From: Lentzea sp.
GTDB lineage: Bacteria; Actinomycetota; Actinomycetes; Mycobacteriales; Pseudonocardiaceae
DNA: 7,211 bases
Direction of reading: 5' to 3'
NCBI GenBank assembly: GCA_030146905.1
Contig: JASLAV010000082.1
Coordinates: 1 to 7,211 of the forward strand
In this document: positions 1 to 6,540 of the stretch, one piece after another
How positions within the stretch are numbered: the first letter of the stretch is position 1
Layout: each line of letters begins with the position of its first letter
Position numbers and translations under genes: made by a program
Notes under the pieces: generated by a model
Database searches by the model: none
What the model was told of the DNA's origin: nothing
What the model saw: the letters and a program-made list of their open reading frames with translations, nothing else

Positions 1-565
1 CCGCCGGGCGGAAGAAGATCGACCGGGATTCGAGCGCCGAGTAGCCGTTGTCCTGCACGCGCAGGCCCGGCAGTGTCACGTAGGAGGCGAGGTCGAGGCC
101 GAGCCCGAACTGGATGAGGCCGATGAACGCGCCGAACGTCATACAGCCCACGACGACCTTGAGCATGCGGCTCAGGCGTTCGGCGGTGCGGATCGCGTCG
201 ATCACGAACACCGCGAGCGCCGACATCGCCACGATCCGGATCAGCGCCGAGTCCGACACCGACAGCTCGTCGGGCGGCAGGTAGCGGCGGGTGGCCAGGG
301 CGTAGGTGGACAGGTGCAGCAGCACGTAGAGCCCGAGCAGCGTCCGGACGGTGTTGCGGCCCTTGGCGAGACCCAGGTGGTCGACGAGGTGCGCGGCGAA
401 CCACAGCACCGCCAGGCACAGCGCCACGAACAACGCGGGCGGCAGCGTGATCGGGACGAACGCGATGGTGAACCTGGCGGGAACGACGAGCAGCGCCAGC
501 ACGTAGAAGATGACGAGCGTGGCGCCGTCGGCGCGCTGCTGGGTCAGTCGTCTTTCGTCGGCCAC
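1..565 (-). CDS. O-antigen ligase/polymerase-like (Wzy-type) membrane protein, N-terminal part
   Basis: Partial gene: 188 codons are visible and the C-terminus lies beyond the left edge. The translation is strongly hydrophobic, with candidate membrane segments near residues 16-31, 34-58, 73-90, 108-124 and 136-157. It reaches an FRPA sequence at the edge, which resembles the point where the large conserved loop of O-antigen ligase/Wzy proteins begins. Proteins of this family polymerise or ligate undecaprenyl-linked repeat units at the outer face of the cytoplasmic membrane. It lies directly downstream of the Wzz-type gene on the same strand, as expected for a polymerase/chain-length pair. The start is uncertain. 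GTG at 565 gives a 22-bp overlap with the upstream stop and has no good ribosome site. A CTG at 547 would give a 4-bp CTGA overlap. Without the conserved loop I cannot separate polymerase from ligase, and the family call itself is by resemblance. Confidence 0.72.
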   Translation of the reverse strand, partial: MADERRLTQQRADGATLVIFYVLALLVVPARFTIAFVPITLPPALFVALCLAVLWFAAHLVDHLGLAKGRNTVRTLLGLYVLLHLSTYALATRRYLPPDELSVSDSALIRIVAMSALAVFVIDAIRTAERLSRMLKVVVGCMTFGAFIGLIQFGLGLDLASYVTLPGLRVQDNGYSALESRSIFFRPA

Positions 566-1395
566 GGCGGGTCTGCGGGCTTGGGCGCGGGGATGATGAC
601 CGTCTTCTGGTGCGCGTTCGGCACGCCGTGGCCCACGGGCCGTTGCGGCTGCCCGCCGTTGGCGCCGGCCTGGGGCCGGGACGCCGGGGCGTGCGACGGT
701 GCGGATGGCGGTGGGGGAGTGTCCTTCTCGGACGGTGGCGCCGCGCCGGACTCCTTGTCCTTGCGCCGCTTCACCTTGTTCATGATCGAGTCGGCGGCGA
801 ACGTCGAGGCGAGCGTCAGCAGCAGCAACACGACCGTCGCCGCGCCCACGTACCGGACCTTGCCGCCGATCTTGGCCGACGCGGTGGTCGGCTTCACCAG
901 GATCTGCGCCGTGATGAACGTCTGCTCCGGCGCGTTCAACGCCTTCTGCTGCGCCGCGAGCTCGTTCACGGTCTTCTCGAGCACCTTGCCGACGAGGCCC
1001 TCCGCAGACTCGGCCGAGTCGGCCTCGGTCGAGATGAACAGCAGCGGGCCGCCGACGGGGCCGGTGTTCGCGGTGTAGGTCGCCGTCGATCCCTTGCCCG
1101 CCAGCTCTTCCGCGGTCTTCGGGTCGCCCAGCACCTGGGTGAGGATCTGCGCGGTGGTCGTGAGGCTGCCGTCGAACTGCAGCAGCGGGTTGACCTTGAC
1201 CACGTCCTCCGGCTTGGTCTTCTCCGAGAACCGGCCACCGGCGGCGGGGGAGGTGAGGACCAGCACGCCGGTCGACTCGTACCGCGTGGGCACCGTGACG
1301 TAGACGTACAGGGCGAGGACACCGGTGAGCAGCACTGCGGGCACGGCGATGTACCACCGCCGCCGCAGCACTCGTACGGTTCCCCAGAAGTCCAT
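544..1395 (-). CDS. Wzz-type polysaccharide chain-length regulator, no kinase domain
   Basis: A 283-residue membrane protein with the layout of polysaccharide co-polymerases. A short cytoplasmic N-terminus with basic residues (RRRW) leads into a first membrane helix at about 15-34, then an extracytoplasmic domain of about 145 residues, then a second helix at about 182-202 followed by a KVKRRKDK stop-transfer patch. The tail (about 213-283) is proline/alanine-rich and probably disordered. Such proteins set polymer length together with a Wzy polymerase, and a Wzy-like gene follows immediately. There is no Walker motif and no tyrosine in the cytoplasmic tail, so this is not a fused BY-kinase and not an obvious substrate of one. 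The open frame extends 28 codons upstream to 1479. I chose ATG at 1395 because MDFWGTVRVLRRRW is the usual N-terminus of such proteins and a purine-rich GGGGA sits just upstream (minus strand). It is divergent from the TolB-like gene. Confidence 0.85.
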   Translation of the reverse strand: MDFWGTVRVLRRRWYIAVPAVLLTGVLALYVYVTVPTRYESTGVLVLTSPAAGGRFSEKTKPEDVVKVNPLLQFDGSLTTTAQILTQVLGDPKTAEELAGKGSTATYTANTGPVGGPLLFISTEADSAESAEGLVGKVLEKTVNELAAQQKALNAPEQTFITAQILVKPTTASAKIGGKVRYVGAATVVLLLLTLASTFAADSIMNKVKRRKDKESGAAPPSEKDTPPPPSAPSHAPASRPQAGANGGQPQRPVGHGVPNAHQKTVIIPAPKPADPPWPTKDD

Positions 1396-1532
1396 CAAAA
1401 TCCCCGATTCGCGGCTCGGTCTTGCGAACGCACTGCCCGCAGGGTATCGCCTGCCTGGAAAATCGGGGTGAGCCGCCAACTGTTACAGCCGGTAGCGCGG
1501 CGGCGATGAAGGAGGGGAAACCAGGAGGCAGA
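1396..1532. promoter_or_regulatory. Divergent promoter region between Wzz-type and TolB-like genes
   Basis: This 137-bp gap separates two start codons pointing away from each other, so both promoters must lie here or inside the genes. Seen directly: an 8-bp perfect inverted repeat (CCCCGATT at 1402-1409, AATCGGGG at 1461-1468). Also seen is a possible plus-strand promoter, TTGCGA at 1422-1427 followed after 17 bp by TATCGC at 1445-1450, only a loose match to consensus. The left arm of the repeat also supplies the purine-rich stretch before the Wzz-type start on the minus strand. A short CTGT-T-ACAG palindrome sits at 1480-1488. That the repeat is an operator is inference. Confidence 0.5.
1523..1528 (+). 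promoter_or_regulatory. Ribosome binding site of the TolB-like gene
   Basis: A perfect AGGAGG lies 4 bp before the ATG at 1533. It decides the start, because in-frame upstream candidates at 1422 and 1506 have no comparable site and would put a non-hydrophobic leader before the signal anchor. Confidence 0.8.
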
Positions 1533-2498
1533 ATGCGTGTGCGAAGACTGGCTGTGACCGTTGCGGCCATCCTCGTGGTCATCGGCGGGACGACGGCTTA
1601 CGTCGTCACAGCCGCCACCGACGCGAACGAGCCCGAGGGCGCGGAGACCGTGTCCCAGGCCAAGACGGGCGACCTGCTCTTCGTCGACCTCGCCGGCGGG
1701 CAGAACCGCGTCGAGAAGCTCGCCGACGGCGGTGCCCGCACCCCGACCGACCTCGCCTGCCAGCGGTTTTACGTCTCCGCGGACACGAGCGTGTGCCTGA
1801 AGCTCTCCGGTCCCGGCCCGTCCTACGCCGCCGAGATCAGCCGTGACGGCAAGCCGTTCAGGACGGTTCCGCTGCCCGGCATCCCGAGCCGCGCGAAGGT
1901 CTCGAAGTCCGGGAACGTGGTGTCCTGGACGAGTTTCGTCACCGGCGACTCGTACTCGGTGCCCGGCGGTTTTTCCACCCGGACGGGATTCTTCGACGTC
2001 CGCACGGGCGAGACGGTGGAGTCCGTCGAGCACTTCGCGGCCACTGTGGAGGGTGCACCCCTCACCGCCAGTGACGCCAACTACTGGGGCCTGACCGTCG
2101 GTGCCGACGACCGGACGTTCTACGCCACGCTCGCCAGCGGCGGTTTCACCTGGCTGGTGAAGGGTGATCTCGGGACGAAGTCGGTGACGTCGCTGCGCCG
2201 CGATGCCGAGTGCCCCTCGCTTTCCCCGGACGGCACGAAGATCGCCTACAAGAAGCGCATCGGCCGCCTCGGGCCGTGGGACCTCGCGGTGCTCGACCTC
2301 GCCACGAACGAGGAGAAGCGCCTGCCGGGCACGGCGGGCATCGACGACCAGGCGACGTGGCTCAGCGGCACGGAGCTCGCGTTCGCCGCGGTGCCCAAGG
2401 ACGCCAGGCTGCCGGCCGTTCACGTCGCACCCGCCGACGGCTCGCAGCCCGCGAGGGTCCTGATCCCGGACGCCACCTCGCCGTCGCCGATCACGTAG
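1533..2498 (+). CDS. Membrane-anchored TolB-like beta-propeller protein
   Basis: A 321-residue protein. After MRVRR comes one hydrophobic segment (about 6-27), which reads as an uncleaved anchor or signal peptide. There is no lipobox cysteine. The rest should be extracytoplasmic and contains beta-strand-rich blade-like repeats. The clearest is a PD40/TolB-type blade at 227-256, with CPSLSPDGTKIAYKKR followed by WDLAVLDLATNE. A weaker one lies near 155-160 (DVRTGE). Cysteines 76, 88 and 227 could form disulfides outside the cell. No catalytic motif is visible, so a binding or scaffold role in glycan export is more likely than an enzyme. It is the only plus-strand gene within the locus core and is divergent from the Wzz-type gene. 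Its last 8 bp overlap the end of the GT4 gene, leaving no room for a terminator. Function is inferred from fold and neighbourhood only. Confidence 0.8.
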   Translation: MRVRRLAVTVAAILVVIGGTTAYVVTAATDANEPEGAETVSQAKTGDLLFVDLAGGQNRVEKLADGGARTPTDLACQRFYVSADTSVCLKLSGPGPSYAAEISRDGKPFRTVPLPGIPSRAKVSKSGNVVSWTSFVTGDSYSVPGGFSTRTGFFDVRTGETVESVEHFAATVEGAPLTASDANYWGLTVGADDRTFYATLASGGFTWLVKGDLGTKSVTSLRRDAECPSLSPDGTKIAYKKRIGRLGPWDLAVLDLATNEEKRLPGTAGIDDQATWLSGTELAFAAVPKDARLPAVHVAPADGSQPARVLIPDATSPSPIT

Positions 2499-3684
2499 CC
2501 AGCTCCCGGCGGAGCACCTTCTCCAGCTCGTGGCCGGCCGCGTCCCACGAACGTCCCTCCACACTGGACGCGGCCGCCCTGGCGATCACGTCGAAGTCCG
2601 GCGATGTGACCACTTCGGACAAAGCGCGCGCCAGTGAGTGCGGGGTGGGTGCCGCGTACCGGACGTGGTCGTTGTCCAGGACCACGCGGTTGAAGTGCGC
2701 GTCGTTCACCACCGGGATGCACCCGGCGGCGAGCATCTCGTGCGGCACCAGGGAGACGTTGGTCATCGACAGCGACAACCCGGCGAAGCACCGGTTGTAG
2801 ATGGCGTTCAGGTCGTCGGGCGTGACCAGGCCGTGGTCGACGAACTGCGGCCCGAGCCGCCCGATCTTCTCGCCGTAGACGTGGATCTTGAGGTCGGGGT
2901 GCTCCTCGGCGAACACCTCCAGCGCGAGCAGGCCCAGCTCGAACGCGCGCCGCGGGGCCTTGCGCCGGGCGTAGAAGACGATGCCGTCGCGCTCGCCGCC
3001 GCCGAAGGAGTACCTGTCGGCGTCGCAGCCGAAGTCGAAGTGGTCGGCCGGCATGCCGTGCTCGTCGAGGACCTTGTCGGCGAGGAAGCGCCCGGCGGTG
3101 AAGCCGTGCATGCCCATGCGGTAGGTGTTCTCCGCCAGCGTGTGCAGGCCGCCCTGCGGGTAGAACCACGGCTCGTAGTCCTGGACGAGGTAGAACCTCT
3201 TGCCCTTGCACGGGTCGTTGAACGCCGGGTAGGCGGTGATCCACGCCGTCGCGAACACCGCGTGCGCGTCGGCCATCCCGTCGGTCACGTCGTGGATCGA
3301 GCCGCGGAAGAACGGGAACGCGTCCCTGATGCCGGCCTCGAGGTCGGCGACCGTGTTGCCGAACGTGTCGTAGAGGTAGAGCCGGCACTCGTGGCCGGCA
3401 GACTCCAGGTGCCGGACGAGCCGGAACATCGTGGTGTGGCCACCGGAGCCATTGGACGGGGGAGTGGTCACCCAGTTGACCGTCAGCCTGCCGTCCTGCG
3501 GGATCGGCGGGACGACCACGGGCTTGCGCACCTCGACGTCGGCCCTGCGCACGTCCTCCATGCGCACGGGCAACTCCTCGCCCTCGACGCCGAGGCGGCG
3601 GGACGCGGCGGTGAGCAGGCGGGCGCCGAGCCGCTTCGCACCCTGCTCCCTGACGATCTTCGTGACCTGCCTCAGGCGTCTCAC
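2491..3684 (-). CDS. WsaF-like GT4 family glycosyltransferase
   Basis: A cytosolic transferase of 397 residues that probably adds one sugar, possibly rhamnose, to a lipid-linked glycan. The N-terminal half carries NWVTTPPSNGSGGHTT (70-85), a glycine-rich donor/acceptor loop, and LVQDYEPWFYP (167-176), a signature I associate with the WsaF rhamnosyltransferase family of S-layer glycan synthesis. The C-terminal Rossmann domain has VFYARRKAPRRAFELG (236-251) and PHEMLAAGCIPVVND (314-328), where Glu316 sits at the donor-binding glutamate position of GT4 enzymes. The start is GTG at 3684, giving a 4-bp GTGA overlap with the flippase stop and an AGAGGG-type site about 7 bp upstream. The same frame runs open far upstream to 4809, but that translation is arginine-rich shadow of the flippase gene. 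The 3' end overlaps the convergent TolB-like gene. Family call is strong, sugar specificity is inference. Confidence 0.87.
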   Translation of the reverse strand: MRRLRQVTKIVREQGAKRLGARLLTAASRRLGVEGEELPVRMEDVRRADVEVRKPVVVPPIPQDGRLTVNWVTTPPSNGSGGHTTMFRLVRHLESAGHECRLYLYDTFGNTVADLEAGIRDAFPFFRGSIHDVTDGMADAHAVFATAWITAYPAFNDPCKGKRFYLVQDYEPWFYPQGGLHTLAENTYRMGMHGFTAGRFLADKVLDEHGMPADHFDFGCDADRYSFGGGERDGIVFYARRKAPRRAFELGLLALEVFAEEHPDLKIHVYGEKIGRLGPQFVDHGLVTPDDLNAIYNRCFAGLSLSMTNVSLVPHEMLAAGCIPVVNDAHFNRVVLDNDHVRYAAPTPHSLARALSEVVTSPDFDVIARAAASSVEGRSWDAAGHELEKVLRRELAT

Positions 3685-5195
3685 GCGGCAGCCCTCTTCT
3701 TCAGCACGGCAACGACCTCGTGTCTCATCGGGAACACCACGAGCAGGTAGGCGAGGCACGACAACGCGCCGCCCACGAGTATCTGCAGCAGCTGGCTGTC
3801 GATCACGTTCCGCACGCCGAGCACCACGGCGACCATGAGCACGCCGCCGAGGAACGGCCGCAGCAGCCTGGCACCGAGGGCGCCGGGACGGATGCCGTAG
3901 GGCCTGAACGTGACGAGGTAGGCGGGCGTGATGACCAGGACGGCGACGATCACGTGCGCTGCGGCGACCCCGCGGATGCCGTCGAGGTGCGCGCCCAGCG
4001 CCAGCAGCGGCACCAGCGCGCCCAGCCACACCAGGTGGATCCACAGGATCGCGCGCGACCGCCCGGCAGAGGCCAGGAAGTCGTACCCGAGCTCCAGCGC
4101 GACCCTGACCGCGCCGAGCAGCACGAGCAACGCCAGCGCGGCCGCCGCGGGCGCCCAGCGCTCGCCGTAGACGACGCGGATGAGCGGCTCGGCCAGCGAG
4201 GCCAGCAGCACGCACGCGGGCACCGTGACGAGCGCCAGCAGGCTCAGCGCGCGGCCGAACGCCTTCTGGAACAGCTCGGGGTCCTCGCGAACCTTGGAGA
4301 ACGCGGCCAGCGAGACGCTGCGGACCGGCGCGGAGAACGCCGCCACCGGCCAGCTCGCCAGGTTGAACGCCAGCAGGTAGAAGCCCAGCGGCACCGTGCC
4401 GAGCATCGCGCCGACCACGATGTAGTCGACGTTCATCACGCCGAAGATCAGCAGGCTCGACCCGGCGAGCGGCAGCCCGAACGCCAGCAGCTCCCTGGCC
4501 TGCACGGAGTTCCAGCCGGGCCGGAACCTGTCCTTGGTCAGCCAGAACATGATGACCGCCGCGGAGAGGTTCTGCGCGATCCGCTGCCACGCGAGGCTCC
4601 AGGCGCCGAACCCCATCAGCGCGAGCACGACGGCGACGGCCGTCCCCGCCACGAACGCGGCGGTGTCGGCGTAGAACTTGTGGTCCTGCCGGAAGTTCCG
4701 CTGCATCATCGCGCCCGGCACGGCGGTCGCGCCGGCGACGACGAGGGCCACCGACATGAGCTGGATGACACCGGTCGCCTCGGGCGCGTCCATCGCGTTC
4801 GAGAACCACGGCGCGCCGACCACGCAGATCAGCGCCAGCACCCCGCCGGATGCGAGCGACAGCGTCGTGACGGTAGGCGCCATCTCCTCGATCGGGCCGT
4901 TGTGGCGCACCAGGGCGGCGCTGACGCCGAGCTCCGAGACGCTCAGCACGATGTTGAGCACGACCAGCGCGACCGCGAAGACGCCGAACTGCTCGGGGGC
5001 GATCAGGCGGGCCAGCAGGACGCTGATGCCGACCGCCGCCAGGCGTTGGAGCAAGGAGTTGACGGCGCTCCAGCGGATCGCCGAGGAGACCTTGCCTTCG
5101 AGTCCGGCGATCGACGGCTGGGTGGGGTCCGGTGACGCGTCGTCGGTCGCCACCCGGCCAGGCTGGTTCGCCGGGCCGCCGCTACCTGTCGTCAC
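3681..5195 (-). CDS. Wzx-type polysaccharide flippase (MOP/PST family)
   Basis: An integral membrane protein of 504 residues, the usual length for oligosaccharide flippases. A hydrophilic N-terminal tail (1-35) precedes the family opening KVSSAIRWSAVNSLLQRLAA and LLARLIAPEQFGVFAVALVV. About a dozen or more hydrophobic segments follow, for example 75-95, 110-130, 143-163, 178-196, 200-220, 238-260, 265-285, 315-337, 347-367, 382-402, 410-430, 445-463 and 470-490. The loop MQRNFRQDHKFYAD (164-177) and YGERWAPA (343-350) are typical of the PST/WzxC-like branch. The role is to move undecaprenyl-linked repeat units from the cytoplasmic to the outer leaflet for the Wzy-like polymerase. The start is GTG at 5195, forming a GTGA overlap with the stop of the small repeat protein gene; its ribosome site (GCGGGG) is weak, so translation is probably coupled. 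The end overlaps the GT4 start in the same way. Confidence 0.92.
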   Translation of the reverse strand: MTTGSGGPANQPGRVATDDASPDPTQPSIAGLEGKVSSAIRWSAVNSLLQRLAAVGISVLLARLIAPEQFGVFAVALVVLNIVLSVSELGVSAALVRHNGPIEEMAPTVTTLSLASGGVLALICVVGAPWFSNAMDAPEATGVIQLMSVALVVAGATAVPGAMMQRNFRQDHKFYADTAAFVAGTAVAVVLALMGFGAWSLAWQRIAQNLSAAVIMFWLTKDRFRPGWNSVQARELLAFGLPLAGSSLLIFGVMNVDYIVVGAMLGTVPLGFYLLAFNLASWPVAAFSAPVRSVSLAAFSKVREDPELFQKAFGRALSLLALVTVPACVLLASLAEPLIRVVYGERWAPAAAALALLVLLGAVRVALELGYDFLASAGRSRAILWIHLVWLGALVPLLALGAHLDGIRGVAAAHVIVAVLVITPAYLVTFRPYGIRPGALGARLLRPFLGGVLMVAVVLGVRNVIDSQLLQILVGGALSCLAYLLVVFPMRHEVVAVLKKRAAA

Positions 5196-5500
5196 TGCGT
5201 GCCCCGCTGCTTCTGCTGACCGCTGCGCGTCGTCGCCGCCCGGGTTGCTGCTTTGAACGGGCTGTCGGTTGCCGTCACCGCTCGGCTCGGCTGATCTGAG
5301 GAGGCGCCGTTACCTGCAGTCGTCGCTCGGCTCGCTGCTTCCAGCACCTCGCTGGTTGCCGTCACCACTCGGCTTGCCGCTTCCAGTACCTCGCTGACCC
5401 TTGACACCGCTCTCCTGGCTGCTTGCAGCAGGGCGTCGGCTGCCATCACAGCTCGCTTCGCTGCTGTGAGCGGGCCCTTGTCCTCGTCGACCGTGCTCAC
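5192..5500 (-). CDS. Small tandem-repeat protein of unknown function, coupled to the flippase
   Basis: I do not recognise this gene. It encodes 102 residues: a leader of ten (VSTVDEDKGP as read, initiating at the first valine), six consecutive 14-residue units (the fourth has one extra residue), and a basic tail QKQRGTQ. The unit consensus is roughly L-E-A-A-S-R-A-V-T-A-T-S-E-V. Hydrophobic positions 1, 4, 8 and 11 follow a heptad a/d pattern, so one long amphipathic helix or a weak coiled coil is plausible; units 4 and 5 look more disordered. No membrane segment, signal peptide or cysteine is present. The start is GTG at 5500, overlapping the GT2 stop as GTGA, with a GGCGGGGCGAG purine tract upstream. 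The stop overlaps the flippase start as a second GTGA. About 28 of 102 codons end in A or T, far more than in the neighbours. The exact fit between coupled genes argues that it is translated. A peripheral membrane or scaffold role for the flippase/transferases is speculation. Confidence 0.62.
   Translation of the reverse strand: MSTVDEDKGPLTAAKRAVMAADALLQAARRAVSRVSEVLEAASRVVTATSEVLEAASRATTAGNGASSDQPSRAVTATDSPFKAATRAATTRSGQQKQRGTQ
5216..5470 (-). repeat. Six in-frame 42-bp tandem repeats (one unit with +3 bp)
   Basis: On the minus strand the units run 5470-5429, 5428-5387, 5386-5345, 5344-5300 (45 bp), 5299-5258 and 5257-5216, each encoding one 14-residue block. Similarity is easy to see at DNA level. 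GCTTCCAG-ACCTCGCTG recurs 42 bp apart (from 5337 and from 5379, plus strand) with one mismatch. GGTTGCCGTCACC occurs exactly at 5267-5279 and 5354-5366, 87 bp apart (two units plus 3 bp). The outer units are more diverged. No indel breaks the frame, as expected if the array is coding. Confidence 0.85.
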
Positions 5501-6540
5501 CACTCGCCCCGCCACTTCCAGCGCTGCGTGCCGACCCACAGCTTCGCGCGCTTGTAGGCGTGCGGCGCGAGGAAGAGCTGGGTCCGGTTGAGCAACGACG
5601 GGCTGAACTTCCGGCGTCGCAGCAGGGCCCGGTACTCCGGCAGCTCGTCGAGCGCGGGGTAGGTCTCGCGGGCGAAGTCGAGGAGCTCGGACTCGGTGCC
5701 GTCGAGCCGGTCGCGGTCGTGCAGGCGGACCGCGCGCCACAGCGCGTCGCCCGCGATGGCCTTGTGCGCCAGCGTCCCGAGCCGCGCGGGCAGGTCGGGG
5801 TTCTGCTCCAGCACGAGGTCGAACACGTCGCGACGCTGTTCCAGGTCGGCGAACACCGACTTGAACGTGGTGCGCATCATCGAGTTCTCGTGCACCCGGT
5901 AGTACGCGCCCGGTTTGCCGCTGACGTACCCGATGTCCGACACGGCCGCGATGCGCAGCCACATCTCCAGGTCACCCGCGTGCGGCAGGTCGGAGCGGTA
6001 GCCGCCGACCTTCTGCTGGACCTTGGTGCGCACCACGACCTCGGGCGAGGAGATCACGTTGCGGCTGCTGCGGAAGCGGTTCTCGATCCACTCCTCGCCG
6101 CGCCAGACCTTCGCCGTCGTCGGCAGCTGCGTGACCTTGGGCAACGCGTTGTGGTCGTTGTAGTACACGACGCGTCCGTAGACCATGCCCACGTCCGGGT
6201 TCTGCTCGAACACCGCGGCCGCGCGCTGCAACGCCCCCGGCGCCAGCAGGTCGTCCGCGGACAGCAGCACCGTGTAGTCGGCGCTCGCCCAGTCCAGCAG
6301 ACCCTCGTTGTAGGTGGCGATGTGCCCCTTGTTCACCTCGTGCCGGTAGCCCTCGACGCGCTTGTCCGCGCCCATCAGCTCGGCCATGACCTCGGGGGTG
6401 TTGTCCGAAGAGGTGTCGTCGATCACAAGCACCCGCACGTCCACGCCGGGCTGGTCCAGGACGCTGCGGACACAGGCGGGCAGGAAATGGGCATAGTTGT
6501 AGCAAGGGATCACGACGTCCACTGTGGGAAGCGTTGGCAC
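5497..6540 (-). CDS. GT2 family (GT-A fold) glycosyltransferase
   Basis: A cytosolic, inverting-type glycosyltransferase of 347 residues. The N-terminal GT-A domain has VDVVIPCYNYAHFL (7-20), VLVIDDTSSDNT (37-48) with the nucleotide-binding aspartates, NKGHIATYNEGL (70-81), and LLSADDLLAPG (92-102), in which ADD is the metal-binding DXD-like motif. HAGDLEMWLRIA (187-198) matches the usual place of the catalytic base (ED/GD-x-x-x-WLR). The C-terminal 130 residues are charged and helical-looking, and there is no membrane segment. It would add a sugar to the lipid-linked repeat unit; donor and acceptor cannot be read from sequence. It is the first gene of a four-gene minus-strand unit and its stop overlaps the next start as GTGA. 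The start is GTG at 6540. The only purine-rich stretch (AGGA) is too close to it, so the mRNA may be leaderless, or the GTG at residue 7 may be used. Confidence 0.9.
   Translation of the reverse strand: MPTLPTVDVVIPCYNYAHFLPACVRSVLDQPGVDVRVLVIDDTSSDNTPEVMAELMGADKRVEGYRHEVNKGHIATYNEGLLDWASADYTVLLSADDLLAPGALQRAAAVFEQNPDVGMVYGRVVYYNDHNALPKVTQLPTTAKVWRGEEWIENRFRSSRNVISSPEVVVRTKVQQKVGGYRSDLPHAGDLEMWLRIAAVSDIGYVSGKPGAYYRVHENSMMRTTFKSVFADLEQRRDVFDLVLEQNPDLPARLGTLAHKAIAGDALWRAVRLHDRDRLDGTESELLDFARETYPALDELPEYRALLRRRKFSPSLLNRTQLFLAPHAYKRAKLWVGTQRWKWRGEW

Noticed and set aside
1395..2564. Long minus-strand open frame opposite the TolB-like gene
   Set aside because: Its translation is Arg/Gly/Val-rich low-complexity text typical of antisense frames in high-GC genes. 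The plus strand has a perfect ribosome site, signal anchor and recognisable TolB-type blades.
3685..4809. N-terminal extension of the GT4 frame
   Set aside because: The added region is Arg/Gly/Ala-rich and lies inside the flippase gene. The GTG at 3684 with its GTGA overlap and ribosome site explains the start.
3720..5135. 471-codon plus-strand open frame opposite the flippase
   Set aside because: The composition (His, Arg, Gln, Asp, Glu-rich without any domain) is the antisense shadow of a hydrophobic membrane protein gene.
5216..5470. Possible CRISPR array
   Set aside because: The repeats are contiguous 42-bp coding units with no unique spacers between conserved repeats, and there are no cas genes nearby.
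5501..5962. Upstream extension of the small repeat protein frame into the GT2 gene
   Set aside because: It is open only as an arginine-rich shadow of GT2. The repeat structure starts after the GTG at 5500, and the GTGA overlap marks that as the natural start.
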